From Escallonia rubra (Eukaryota > Streptophyta > Magnoliopsida > Escalloniales > Escalloniaceae): DNA of 64,000 nt. Of this stretch, positions 1 to 12,060 are shown piece after piece. A program made the position numbers and the translations under genes. Positions within the stretch are counted from its first letter, which is position 1. Each line of letters begins with the position of its first letter. The DNA lies in contig JAVXUO010002765.1 in assembly GCA_033065855.1 (NCBI GenBank), forward strand, positions 62,001 through 126,000, read 5' to 3'. Under the pieces are notes generated by a model. That model saw nothing but the letters and a program-made list of their open reading frames with translations, was not told the origin of the DNA and made no database searches.

Positions 1-1114
1 AGAATTGCCATTGGTTGAGTTTGAAGGATAAAGGTTCAGTAGATCTGTTTTGACCTACGTCCGACATGATTCCCCAAATGGGGATAAGTAAGGAACTCAG
101 TTATCTTCTAGGCTCTGTCTCCATGGGCACACACTAGGGGCTTTGTTTTGATATTTGAGTTTTTGAACATTATTACCATTCGTTTGTTAGCCCACACCTT
201 GGCCTACATTGTGTCTCCTATATAAAGTCCTCATGGAGGTTATGCTTGTTTAAAAGATACAAATGCTCTTTTCCATTTTGATAAGGTAAAAAAAAAAAAG
301 CAAATGACAATAAAAAAGAAGATAATGGTCCATGCATCTTTTGAGCTTCTTATATTATGACATGATATGTTCACCTTCCTATAGCTTGCTTGATGATCTT
401 TGAATTCCTGATTTTCTAAACCTAATGTGTTCACCTCCTTGTTTCCTGACAATGACATTGATTTTCAGACCTGTGTGGCATACCCTATTCTATACAACAA
501 TTTAATATACCTGTAAGTAGTTAGGCGATAGTATCAGAAGGCTTATGACTTCATCTACTTTTCTATCACGCACTTCGTGGTCATGTGTTTTGGGCTAATC
601 ATTTGGCTAGTCATGGGCCAAGATCCCATTAGCCTTACAATTTAGACAGCCTCTCAACATATACATCAACATCATGGCTCATGCACCTTACATCCTCGCT
701 ATCCACTTTTTTGGCCTAACCTTTTCCTACTAGTCTCAAGGATTCAAACTTGAATGTTTAAGTTAAGAAGTAACTATTTTTGTATATTTGAGTGATATTT
801 GATGCTGAGGAATCGAACTGTTTTTTTTATCAAAAACTTCAGTGGTCCTTCCCTCTTTGAGTAGAGATAGATTTGTTAATATAGTGGGCACTATTTCCTT
901 AAATTCAAAATGGCGAAATGCAAAGGGAAAAGAGAATAGATCTTAAAGTGAATGGTCAATTTATCATATCAGCCAATCAAAATGATTTTCAACTCGAACA
1001 TGCTCTCGAACTGCGAAAGGATATTTATTTTGCCATAGGTTTCTTTTCTTTGTAAATGTATGGAAGGGGCTTTCCTATATGATTGCACCTTTCTTATAGT
1101 TATACTAGAGCCAA
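1..1114. other. AT-rich intergenic DNA, no gene seen
   Basis: No reading frame with recognisable protein similarity and no clear repeat termini were found here. The DNA leads into the tandem repeats that follow and is probably old retrotransposon sequence. That origin is inferred only from the neighbourhood. Confidence 0.4.
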
Positions 1115-1835
1115 ACCTACTTGCATTTTTTTATCTAGGGGCTCCCTTTAAGTCCCCCTTCCTGACAGTCGTGATAGTTTCTGTCTTTCTCTAGTCTATT
1201 GCATGGTCAATCTTTTCCATACGCATTTCATTTAGGGACTCCCTAAGAATCCCCTCTCACGACAATCTGGATAGTTTCTATCTCTATCTCCTTCTTGTGT
1301 TTACTTAGAGGCTTCATATATGTACCCTCTCAAGATAGTCGTCACAGTGTATGTATTTTGGTTCATGGTCAGTGTTCGTCTGCATACATTTTGTCTAGGG
1401 GCTCTCAATGATTCCACTCTCATGATAGTCGTGATAGTGTATGTCTTTCGTTCACCCAGTTCATCATATGGTCAGCATCGTCTTGATGCATTTTGTTTAG
1501 GGCCTTTATGTGATTCCATTCTCTCGACTGTTAGGATACATTAGTCTTTCCTTGGTCTATTACATAGTCGGCATCGTCTACATGCATCTTTCAATGGGGT
1601 TCCTTTGATTTTCCTCTCATGGCAGTTAGGATGGCGTCTGTCTTTCCTCAGTCCACTATATAGTCGGCATAGTCTACATGCATTTTTTCTAGGGGCTCCC
1701 TGTGATTCCTCTCTCCTGGTAGTCAGGATGGCATCTGCCTTTCCTCAGTCAATTACGTAGTCCGTATCTTCTGCACGCATTTTGTCTAAGGGCCCTATAT
1801 GAATCGCCTCTCCTGACAGTCATGATAGCATCTGT
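1115..1835. repeat. Diverged tandem repeat, about 98-bp unit, seven to eight copies
   Basis: A landmark resembling CATTTTGTCTAGGGGCTC recurs near 1125, 1226, 1300, 1388, 1490, 1582, 1680 and 1778, a spacing of about 80-102 bases and mostly near 98. Each unit also carries a GATTCC..CTCTC..GACAGTC..GATAG segment and a 'GTCTTTCCT..GTC' segment. Copies differ by many substitutions, so the array is old. It lies upstream of a probable Gypsy-type LTR in the same orientation, where Tat/Ogre elements often carry tandem repeats in their 3' untranslated region. That assignment is inference. Confidence 0.75.
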
Positions 1836-1909
1836 ATCTGAGTTTTGCTAGGACTTTTTGACTACGTTCCTATCTTTGTTGACTCTAGAAAAGTGTCAAC
1901 TTATCTTTC

Positions 1910-2480
1910 CAATCTTTCATCTATCATCTTCTAATCCAAGTCTATGTTCGAGGGTTTTTAACCCTCAATTTCGGTCAATACGTGGAAGTCAAGTACATTC
2001 TCAATTTTGGTCCATACATAGAGGTCACGTACAGTCTTTCTACCAAATCCAGGTTCGAACTACATTTGGCTTGATCGATTCCACACATGGCATATCGGCA
2101 ACTTTCATCAGGTGCAGCCATTTTCGACTCTAAGCCTATGTATAAGGATTGAATTCCTCAATCTAAGTTGGTAAGCAAACACTGGTACCTTCCTCTGTCT
2201 AGTCTCGGTCCCGATCTTGATCCAAATCCATGTCCATGGGTATTTAACCCTCAATCCTGGTTAGCACACGGATATCATGTACCTTCTAATGTCCGGTCAC
2301 CACCAAATCTCAGTTTGGTCCCAATCTTAGTCTAGATCTATGTTCGAGTAAAAACCCTCCATCTAGAATGGCACGCAGATCGCATACCTTGCTCTGTCCA
2401 CTCCCAGTTTTAGCCTGTCCAAGGGCATAAACCTTCAATTTAGGTTGATACGTAGATATCACATAGCATCCAGTTCTTTT
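1910..2480. repeat. Second diverged tandem-repeat block
   Basis: The phrase 'TATTTAACCCTCAATCCTGG' and variants recur near 1960, 2246, 2350 and 2430, each followed by a 'TACG..GATATCA..TACCTTC' segment and a run of AGTCTAGTCC-like words. Unit length is about 100-130 bases and copies are strongly diverged. It reads as an extension of the repeat-rich noncoding part of an old retroelement. No coding capacity is seen. Confidence 0.5.
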
Positions 2481-2994
2481 CGAGTCTAGTTCTAGTCCAG
2501 TCCGCTCCCAGTCTAGTTATATATATATTTTTTACTTGCCTTTGTGTCTGTGTGCTTGTGTAGGCTCTCTTTTAATAAGTTTCCTTGTTTTGCCTGCTTG
2601 TGTGCTTATTTAATCAATAGCTTTCTCTCTAGCTAATTTGCATGTGTGTTTTTTTTTTAAATTTTGTGTGCTTATATGCTTTGAGTTCGCGTGTTCATGT
2701 GTTATACTAATTTCTAGTATTCTATAATTATTTTCCAACATTTTGTTAAGGCTTCTTTGTCTTACCGATGTTGCCTCCCATTATCCAAATTTGTTGCTCA
2801 TATTGGTGATGATGTACGATGTCAGGCTAGTATTGCATCCAATCCCTTGTCGCCAGAAGCCAAAATTTCCTTCCTATGTACTCTAGAAGATGAGTTGGCA
2901 CATATTGCTCCTTCATTCAACGATCAAATGTCCTTCGGCATTGTTGGCTCTGGCCTTGAGTGATTCTATTCGTGACTTTTGAGTCACAACCATA

Positions 2995-3245
2995 TGTTGT
3001 TTGAATCTAGAAGAGAGTTAATGACCTCCTTGACTCTAGAAGGGCGCAAACTATCTTCATCGGCTCTTAAAGAGAGTCGATGACCTCATTGGCTCTAGAA
3101 GAGAGTCAACTCATCTCTATCCATCGGCTCTAGAAGAGAATTGATAGCCTTTTTAGCTCTAGAAGAGATGTCAACCAATCTATCTTCATTGACTCTGTAA
3201 GAGAGTCGATAACCTTCTTGACTCTAGATGAGACTCAACCTATCT
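2995..3245. repeat. Tandem repeats built on GACTCTAGAAGAGAGTC
   Basis: The word GACTCTAGAAGAGAGTC and variants (GGCTCTAGAAGAG, GACTCTGTAAGAGAG) occur about eight times, alternating with 'GATAACCTTCTTG' and 'CAACCTATCTTCATTG'. The unit is about 60-75 bases and partly palindromic. It lies immediately upstream of the probable LTR beginning near 3497. Confidence 0.6.
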
Positions 3246-3496
3246 TGCCTCTTTTGGTGTTACTCGACGACCAACTGCTCTCTTTAGTTGTGGCTCCGGG
3301 TTCAAGCGCTGTCCCCTTTCTGAGTTACGTTAGTCTGATTCCTTTTTGAAGGATACATATAAAGAACTTTGTAAAAGTCAGACCTCATATCTGTATGCAA
3401 GTCCGTCTAGAGTTTTGTGATCTTTTCCACATTCTACAAAAATGTGTTGGTTTTGGTGATGTTCTCTCAAGCGCGAGGTCCTTCACCGAAGGGCTC

Positions 3497-4687
3497 TATA
3501 GACACTCCATTTTTGTAGTAATTTGTTGATTTTATTTTTGCTGGGCTTTATTCGTAATTAAGGGTGTAAGCCTGATGATAAATAATGGGTTTAATTTATT
3601 CAATCCGATCTAGTGCAGTTCAGTTTGAGTCCAGTCCAGTTAGGAGATTATGATTGGTTAGATAATTCAAAATTATCTTGTTATTAGTACATGATGCATG
3701 CAAATCTTCTTGATTTAAATGATAACTGGAGATTATTTTCAAATTTGGTGCATCCCTTCTACTTTATCAAAGGTAATTACTGAGTTAAGGGCAGATAATG
3801 TCCCCAAATTTGAGAAAAAAATCTTCAGTATTAAGCGATCAACTGGCTGGTTCTCGACAAACTGGACGGTTAGTTGACTTTTTTCCCGTATGCGTTTTCA
3901 GCAAAGCTTTGACTCTATCAGAGATTTGAGACTAAAAAAGTCATCCTTATTATTCTGCTCAACTACACCTCTATAGAAGGAACCTTTGGGCTATAGTTTC
4001 GAAGAAATCTATTCTCTTTAGAAAATTTTATCCATTTATTCTCTAGAAGTCATTTCCAAGGAAAATTTTCAGCATTTCATATAAAAAATCTCGACAATTG
4101 TGATCTACTTGCATCGTGGATTCATCGTGAGGTAGTTCTAAATCTTCTAAGCAAGGGCCATATGAAGGTAGCTTTATATTACTTCTAGTTTTGATTAGAT
4201 TAGAAAAGTCTAAAGTGTCTCTCTTCCCGTGACTAAATTTTCGGTCAGTAAATATAAAACCCATAAAAAAATTCCAAATCTAAGCCTTTTTCGACTAGAA
4301 GAGTCATGTTTATTATAAGAGTCAAAGACCGAGAGCTAGGTTGCCTCCCGTAGGATCCGGTCAGAACTACGTGGCTTTGATTCCAATTTGTCCGATCGGA
4401 TACGTAGGCTATTTGACCCCAGTTGTCGAATTCAAACCAAAACTATGTGTTAGTTTAGTGTTTTCTTTATGCATGTTTAGATGTTTTATTTTAAAGGCAA
4501 AAAATCATAAAGACAAAGTAGAGACCGTTAAAGTATAACAGGTACCTAACACCTTCTCGTTGTATTATTCCCGGAACCCATCATCTACGTTTTCGGTAGA
4601 TTAGAAGCCTAGTTGGGCGCTTTAGACTTTAGCATATTTTAGCTTTTTTTATAATTTTTCTTTGTTTTTCATTAACAATAAAATAAG
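3497..4687 (+). repeat. Probable Ty3/Gypsy (Tat/Ogre-like) LTR, copy 1, fossil
   Basis: The segment starts near a degraded TGTAGACGCC-like terminus and is followed by TTGCGACTCC. That resembles the TGGCGACTCC primer-binding site (tRNA-Arg type) used by Tat/Ogre Gypsy elements. It matches, in reverse complement, the copy at 16571-19125 over several landmarks: the GCTGGGCTTTATT-type start, a GTTAGTTGACTTTTxxCC segment, a GATCGGATACGTAGGC segment and a CCTAACACCTTC segment. No gag or pol is recognised nearby. It is an old, broken remnant. The lineage assignment rests only on the primer-site-like sequence. Confidence 0.5.
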
Positions 4688-4874
4688 ATTGCGACTCCAA
4701 GTTAGATCTTCTTGGGTCTAAGATGTTTTTAGATGGTTTGCTACAACCTCATTAAGGACCCAACAGGCTCCCACTGAGAATTACAAAAAAGTAAACCAAC
4801 CACTAACTATATGTCAAGACCATTAAACTTGGTTGCGACATAGGCACAAAGGCAAAGGGAGAAAGGGCGCCGGA

Positions 4875-4888
4875 GGGGGGGGGGGGGG
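4875..4888. repeat. Poly-G tract of 14 bases
   Basis: An uninterrupted G run followed by GAGGGGATGG. A simple repeat and a likely length-variable site. Two-quartet G-quadruplex formation is possible, but that is inference. Confidence 0.85.
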
Positions 4889-5158
4889 AGGGGATGGAGT
4901 ACTTGTTATAGGGGTAGTATAGGTCGCTCCAACCCAATGCCCTAATGTAATTTGCGTCATTGACTTCCGATATCGCAATGTACACTATATAGAGGCTACT
5001 AATGATATTGAAAATAGTACTTTCTTAGGGTAAAATGTTCTTGACGAAAGATGACACCATTTTGGTCACACAAAATAGTCCATAGAACAATGACTACCCT
5101 TACAAACCTACTAAGCCACTATGAGTTGTGTAGGATTGGCCTTGGAACAAATGCCTTT

Positions 5159-6534
5159 TGCTTGCCCTATGGGTGGATAACCTAGGTTTACATCTTATTT
5201 TGATGATAACTGCACATTGGTTATGTTCTAATGTGTGCTTTGAGTGGATTCTTAGTAAATATGTACATACACACTCATGAACACATATTTGAGAAGTTGG
5301 ATACGTGAAGCCAAAAAAGCTTAAAGCTACGTTGGAGATGTTATGAAAGCATCATCAATTCCTATGTGAAGGAGCAACAAATAATGCATAAGCAAAGTTA
5401 CTTTTAATTACGATTGATCTTTATGATTATGTAACTACCCTTTTGTTTGATTCTTGGATTGATGACTATGGCCTAAAATGACTTTAGGACACATTGGGCA
5501 TTGCATATGAGTTTATAACCTTTCAAACAAGTCTGTTTCTTGAAAATGGGAGAACTTGGTACTCACTCAGATTTCTCAAGAACATTTTTGAAGATAATCT
5601 TTCATTTTTTGATATACCTTTTCATTGGCTTTCCAACGGAAAAAAAACAACACCTTAGTCCAATTTTTCTAGAGAAAGTTATGCTCAAAATAAGAAAGAC
5701 TGATTGGCAGTAGGGTAATACAGTCGACTGCATTGTTGAAATTTAGTTCCAATGGCTACTTTCAAGGAAAAGACCCCAGCGGCTAGTTTACAAGAACATA
5801 GTCGACTGTGTTGGTAATACTACTGTATTGGCCGTTTTGGCTCGTTTAACGCTTATAACGTCTATATTTCATATCCTCCATGTATAAATAATGATTTGGG
5901 GCTTTTTTTATACACCATTGAACCATATTCTAAGCCTCCATTTATTAGAGAAACATCAAGGCTCATAGTTTAAACTTTTCTTTCACCATATTTATGAGCA
6001 ATTCTTTGATGGAGAATGAGCATTCTTCAAGTAATAAACTATCTCATCTCTTTATTGTACTAGAGCTTCACTCATTTCCTTTCAAGAGAGTTTGTTTGTA
6101 CACAATTGATCTTTGTAAAAGGATTGTGATCAAGGCTTTGGTTTGCCAAGTCTTGCATGAGCTTTGTGGATTCAAGGCTAGTGCTTGGTGTGGGGATATC
6201 ACCAATTGTTGTAAGGGTTTTGATTTTGATTGGAAAGAAGACTGTTCCTAGTAGATTCTAATGCTCTTACAAAGGACTTTCTTAAAGAGGTGGATGTAGG
6301 CTTGAGGGTAGTTCAAGGCAGACCATTTAAATCTCCTTGTCAAGTATCTCTAACTCTTTCTTTACTTACTACTTTATAATTGCTTGAGATTGTGAAGCAG
6401 CATCTTCATAGAGATTTTGCTTGGTTTGATTGAATTTCATGATTGTGTTTAGTTTAAATTTCCCATTAATTTTCAAAAATCCAATTCACCCCCACCCCCC
6501 CCCCCCCGCCCCCCGGTGTTATGTTTTGGTTTCA
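5159..6534 (+). mobile_element. Solo LTR of a SIRE-type Copia family
   Basis: The segment is collinear over its whole length with the LTR at 20617-21969: GGATAACCTAGG near the start, then GTTTTGATGATAACT, the TCCGATTTTTCT region, and a long C run near the end. It begins TGCTTGCC where the other copies begin TGTTAGCC, and ends in TTTCA. The five bases before it (CCTTT) and after it (CCTTG) match at four positions, consistent with a decayed target duplication. There is no internal region, so it probably arose by recombination between the two LTRs of a former full element. It is an old fossil. Confidence 0.75.
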
Positions 6535-6713
6535 CCTTGTGATGTCCAGTCAAGTGACAGAGCTAACGTCCAGCATCCCAAGCTGGCCCAATGGGTTGGC
6601 ATTTGGCAAATGAAGAAGAAACGCTTGATGTCTTACTGCCACAAAGTGGGCGGGAGACATTACAATTGCTTAATTCCATCTACATCAGAATACACCAAAG
6701 AAAGCGACATCTT

Positions 6714-7780
6714 CTAAGTGGATGTGGCTGAAAAGATACATGCCCGTAGATACAGCCAAAATAGACAGTTAGTTAAACCCCATCGTGAAGGGTGAATACC
6801 AAAGATCAAACGAGTGACAAGCATGGGGAAGCAAAGGCAACTTGGGTCCCAAGTAAGAGTGTTGGGGGAAATGAGATCAGACACGCTAAAGTTTTCATTA
6901 CGGAATCGTGAACCCTGCCAGGGATTCAGGATTAGCCTGTGGGATCCACCAGTTATTCTAAACAGAGATAGATTTACCATAGCCAATCGGCCATTGCACC
7001 GCAATTTAAGGAATTATCGACCAGAAATAATGACGCGCCAAGGCTCTAAAATATCTTTATGTTGTAGATCCAGAGCGTTATTAGGACTGTCGTGTAAGGG
7101 ATTACTTATTCTATTAATTTGTTGTCTATAATTCTAACTGGCAGAGGGTTTATGGGACAACTTCAATAGACGAAGGTCGTAGGCTAAAGAACAAGTAAAA
7201 TATCATATGTATACATCAGATTAGAGACTGGAGGGGATTTCGCCCAACTTACTTGGAGCACCCTCCCTTCTCCTTAGCAAGTAAGGCTTCCGAAAGAGCT
7301 TCCGAACACATATAAACAAAAACGGGGATAGGGAGTTACCCTGACAAATCCCACAGGTCATTAGGAAGTGAATAATAGGAAAGTCATTAACTAGGGCAGA
7401 ATAACACATCCCATGACCAGGCTTATCCATTAGATTAGGAAACTGAATCCAATAAGATGTGGTTAGATAAAATCCCAACTCAATCTATCATATACTTTAC
7501 TCATATCTAACTTTAAGTTAGCTAAAGCCACCCTACCCAACTTTTGTTTTTGAATATGGTCCATAATCTTTCGAGCAAGAATAACATTATCCGATAGCAA
7601 AGGGCCCGAGGCATGCAAAGGCATTCTGAAAGAGAGAGATGAGGTGAGGCATAAGAGGCTGCATTCGATTAATTATTATTTTTGAAATTACTCTGTAGAC
7701 AACTTTAAAAAGACTAATAGGCCGAAAGTCACTGGCCATTTCTGGGTGAGGCTTTTTGGAAATGAGGGTGAGATGGCCAG
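6714..7780 (-). pseudogene. L1-type LINE remnant (reverse transcriptase and C-terminal part)
   Basis: Reading the minus strand from about 7780 downward, the frames show LINE reverse-transcriptase landmarks in the right order: FRPISLFKVVYRVISKI (the DFRPISL block), then LSDNVILARKIMDHIQKQK, then LANLKLDMSKVYDR, then CQGNSLSPFLFI (the RQGDPLSPFLF block). Nearer the 3' end, at 7004-6714, comes VSDLISPNTLTWD with a trailing LFWLYL, which fits the region after the reverse transcriptase that carries the zf-RVT domain. The YADD/FADD catalytic block was not found, and the two parts sit closer than in an intact L1, so there is an internal deletion. Frames change several times and stops are present. 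It is a dead fragment with no 5' ORF1. Confidence 0.8.
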
Positions 7781-7978
7781 AGTTGTGGAAAAACGAATGA
7801 CCTCTGGTATACCCTTTACTGTATACCTCCTAACATCGCTGAATTGTTGCTCTCTATACAAAAGTCTCTCCAAGATTTTATGGACACCTGTCTTAGACAA
7901 TCATGTTCATGCATATCTTTTAAACCATTGTACTCTCAGAGGAATTCAATGCATTTTATTCATGAATGAATGTACTCA

Positions 7979-8171
7979 GGAATGGCAATCTGAGCTCCCA
8001 ATTAGAGCCTTGCGCCGCCTCGCCTCGCCCTATTTGGTGCTTATATTGGTGGCTCTAAATGAATTTGGGGCAAAACAGGATGGGGAAAATGAGAATCGAG
8101 TGACTTGGGGCAATTTGAATTTTTTCCATGCCTAATCCATATAGATTTTCAAAAACCTAACCCATATATAT

Positions 8172-8240
<69 letters not shown>

Positions 8241-8754
8241 ACGCGCGCACGTACAATCCTACAATTGGCAGCCACCACCAAATGTCACCTCCCGTGGCCC
8301 GCTGCCGGCCATTTATTGAAGCAACTGCCATTGTCAACAGCCGACAGTCATTACCATCCGGCAGCCGCAACCTGCTACTGAAGACCTCCCAACCGCCATC
8401 GACCATCGACAGCCACCGCAGTCGAAAAGCATCAAGAGTCACTGTCGGCCTACTTTGAACCCACCATCGTGCCCCTCCTAAAGTCCAACTCTGGCAGCCA
8501 CCTTTCCTCGCTTTTGTTGCCAACCGTATAACGAAAGTAATTTCATTGAAAAAAATTGTGATTTGTTTAGATCTAAAAGAATTAAAAGCTAAACGGGTTC
8601 GCCCAAATTGAATTCGGTTAAGTGGGGCGGGTTGAATATAAATGGGATCTGGTGGGGCATATTAAATCAAATGTGAGGCAATATCGTGACGGGAATATGA
8701 GAAGGCAACTTGGATTAGGGCAGGGCTAGCAGAGGGCGCCCGATATTGCCATCC
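7979..8754. mobile_element. Probable non-autonomous DNA transposon (GGATGGCAAT termini)
   Basis: The left end reads GGAATGGCAATCTGAG and the right end, reverse-complemented, reads GGATGGCAATATCGGG. Both lead into G/C-rich inner sequence. Terminal words of this kind are common in plant hAT-like MITEs. No target duplication could be matched. Inside are a CT/CA microsatellite and a C-rich stretch without convincing coding content. Confidence 0.35.
8174..8240. repeat. Compound microsatellite (CT)n(CA)n
   Basis: About 23 CT dinucleotides run directly into ten CA dinucleotides. A simple repeat, likely polymorphic. Open frames crossing it on both strands are artefacts of the repeat. Confidence 0.95.
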
Positions 8755-10630
8755 TTATCTATCTTATTTCGAGGTGGTCAATTGAGCGCTTTGATTGTTG
8801 GAGAGAAAATGTTTTACTAGTATATTTTTTTAACGGTATTACAATAAACATTAACCACCTTATCTATTTGAATGGTACAATTGTATTAAACTTTCGAAGG
8901 GAGTCTTAATAGTATATCAATTAGTGAAGTTGAGAGTTGATTCTCCGACACCTTAACTCTTGTAATTTGCTCTTTTCTTTTTTTATTGATTAAATTTTAC
9001 TTTAAATACAAAAAAATCTGAAGAAGAATTTACGAAAAAGTATGTGAAGAAAAAGACGCCATATCATTCTCTAATGACCCTGACACTTTAAACTAAAGAA
9101 GAAGAGAGCTTCTATTTGGTGTTTATGCGGAGAATGTCTGGCATATCTCTTTTGTTCCTCATTTCTAATTGCATTACCCGGGACATTGGGAAGGAACAAA
9201 ATAAAGAAGAAAACCCAAGAGTGAGATCATAAAAGCAACTGTTGCTCTCATGTTGAATTTACTTTTTTTAAAATAAGGAATGCCAAGGGAGAGTACTGCA
9301 ACAATCCCAAAGACCGAAGAATGGAATGGGAATGTGTGGGAGTACGTAAATAAAGTGAAGGATTACAAAAGAAAGAAAGCAAAAGCAAAAGATGATCAAA
9401 TACAGAGTAAAAAGAGAGATGAAGATATCATCTGATATGATGTCCGGGGAGGTACAAGGCATCATTCTTACATTTATTTCATAAAGTTGCACGCTTCTTT
9501 TCATTTTTCCCAAACCCCAAAAAGAGTCTATTATTCCCCCTACTTTTGAGACCCAGGTATTGACTGAGTTGGAAATAAGACTAGAGAAGGGTACCAATTA
9601 CGTCAGTAGATGTTTGCTTGGACGGTAGTAGCCCAGAAAGGGCACTTACCTGGCCATTGCTTCGGTCACCTTCCATCACCCAAATTCACCTGCAATTTGG
9701 AAGAGTTACACAGTTCTCCTTTTGTTTTTTTGAGGGAATTTAAAAAAAAAAAAACACAGCTCTCTCTCTCTCTCTCTCTCTCTTTTTTCTAAAGAACTGC
9801 ACCAAGCAAAAAAATGGTGGCATAAATCACTAAGCAACCCAAACATGAACAAAAGACCACTCAAATAGAGTCTGGTTACCCCCAAATAGAAGATGCAACC
9901 CCATAGCCAAGGAAGAGGCCATAAGCTAGAACTACGAGTCCAAATAAGTCGAGAATCGGCGTGAGGATTTAATTTTTGTTTGAGCACTTTCTAGCGATGA
10001 TCTTGGGGGCCAGCTTGGATCTTTGTTTAGGTTGCAACACCTGAAAGAGGCTTGCTTAATGTTACTAGTTAAATAAACTTGTCGAATATGCTTGACACAA
10101 TGACCTGGTTTAATCACTTCATTATAGGGCGATATCTGATCCAAAAGAACAAATCAAAGTACGTACCTTTTGAGCTTAAGATCATGGTTAGATTATCACA
10201 TGTCCAATGTTGACGTCATAATCTCTCATCCTTATACCTTAACATTTCTCCTTAGGCCCAATCTTAACCTTAGTCACAAGTGGCCCAGAATCTTTCTCTC
10301 TAGCCATTGATGCATAGTAGAAACAACCCGAGTTTGGTTATGTAATGATAAATGGATAGTCTAGCCCGAACTTGGTTATGTAATGATAAATGCAATACTA
10401 ATGGCATATGTTCAAGCCATCAAGATTGGAGTACCCTGCACCGAAGGTTAGTTTTATGGTAAAATCTGGCAGATTTACTTATTGCTTTAGCGACGGTTGC
10501 GGCAAGTGATATTATTTTCTATCTTTGGCAAATGATTATAGTGAAAAACTTGGAGACATGAGGAGGATTTAACGCAAGATTTGCATCGATTAGGGGGGGT
10601 GTTCAAAAATTTAGAGAAAGAGGCTATTAC
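8755..10630. other. Intergenic DNA, no gene seen
   Basis: No reading frame with recognisable similarity was found. The stretch contains a (CT)n run at about 9760-9782 and a short tandem duplication of GGTTATGTAATGATAAATG at about 10335-10392. Several short frames exist on both strands, but they lack codon structure or motifs. Confidence 0.45.
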
Positions 10631-10639
10631 ATTGTAGAG

Positions 10640-12060
10640 GTGGCTGAAGTGTGTATGCCTAAGTGCACGATGTGTGTATTAGGTGTCTCGGGTAGGGGTG
10701 TGTGTGTGTATGCGCGTGGAGGACTGTGTGGAGGTATGTCATTGTGTTGTTGTGTGTGTTGTCGCGTGCGTGTATGTACCATTACTGATGTGCAACCATG
10801 TGTGAGTGTGCGAGCTATGTAGACTATGGTGTGTGCTTGACCATGCGCGGATGGGCGGAGGTGTGTGCATGTGCGCACGCAGCTGTATGGTGTGTGTGTG
10901 TGTGTGTTGTATGTGCAGCTGCATTTATGGTGTGCACGCGTCTGTCTATGGCTTGTGTAGCCCGTGTGATGTGTATGTCTGAGGTGTGTGCTAGGGGGGA
11001 TGGGTGGCTGCCTTGTGTGTGTTGGGGGGGGGGAGTCTGTGTGTGCGAGAGCGCGCGCATTTATGGTGTGCACGCGTCTGTCTATGGCTTGTGTAGCCGT
11101 GTGATGTGTATGTCTGAGGTGTGTGCTAGGGGGGAGGGGTGGCTGCCTTGTGTGTGTGGGGGGGGGGGGAGTCTGTGTGTGCGAGAGCGCGTGCGTGTGC
11201 ATAGTGGTGTTTTTCTTCGTTAGTGTTGTTTGTGTGTAGTAGTAGTGTAATGGGTGTCTTTTTGTGTGTAGTTGTGTGGTGTGTGTGAACGCGACTGATT
11301 GCGGATGCACACGTGTGTACAATTTATATGTGTAGTAGTGTGATGGTTTGTTTACGAGTGCGAGTGTATTATTAGTGGGTGTAGCAGTGGTGGGTAGGTG
11401 TGTGTGTGGGGGGGGGGGGGGAGTTTGTGTGTGCGAGAGCGCGCGGGTGTGCATAGTGGTGTTTTTCTTCGTTAGCGTTGTTTGTGTGTAGTAGTAGTGT
11501 AATGGGTGTCTTTTTGTGTGTAGCTGTGTGGTGTGTGTGAACGCGACTGATTGCGGACGCACACGTGTGTACAGTTTATATGTGTAGGAGTGTGATGGTT
11601 TGTTTACGAGTGCGAGTGTATTATTAGTGAGTGTAGCAGTGATGGGTGTGTGTGCACACTATGTGGGGTGTGCACCTGTGTGGTTGGTGTGTGTGTGTGT
11701 GCACCAGTGTGCTAGGTACGTGTGTCTGAACTCTGTGTGTGTGTGTGTAGCAACGTGATGGGTATGTGTGTGTACATTTTGTGTTGGTGTGCAGCCATAT
11801 GGTGGGTGTGCAGTTATGTGTATGTGCTGATTGTGCGTTTAGGTCTTGTAAAGGGGTGTGTATCAGGTTGTTTGGAGGACTTTTAGTTGCTTTGGTGGAG
11901 GTTGGTTGTGTGGTTATGTGGTACGGTGTGTATGTGTGTGTTGCTGTTTGGGCAGTTGTGTGGTGCGTAAATAATTATTGCTAGTTGGACAACAGGGTGG
12001 TGAGTATGTGTATGTTTGCTTGTTGTCAGCAGGTGTAAGGGTGTATGCATGCGTGTTGTG
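10640..12060. repeat. GT-rich satellite with nested tandem duplications
   Basis: About 1.4 kb is dominated on the plus strand by GTGTGT-type sequence with almost no C outside CGCG words. A unit of about 139 bp starting near 10918 (GCATTTATGGTGTGCACGCG) is repeated from about 11059. A second unit of about 252 bp, starting near 11185 and containing GTGTTTTTCTTCGTTAG, is repeated from about 11436. G runs of 9-13 bases separate units. The minus strand therefore has long His/Thr/Pro-rich open frames that are compositional artefacts. Confidence 0.9.

Noticed and set aside
8149-8523. Open frames across the (CT)n(CA)n microsatellite on both strands
   Set aside because: The frame stays open because dinucleotide repeats lack stops. 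The (RE)n peptide is an artefact.
10798-11223. A 141-codon plus-strand frame rich in Cys/Val
   Set aside because: Translation of GTGTGT-type repeats, with no gene-like composition.
10627-11562. A 311-codon minus-strand open frame, His/Thr/Pro-rich
   Set aside because: It is the CA-rich complement of the GT satellite. The same peptide words recur with the DNA duplications and there is no domain.
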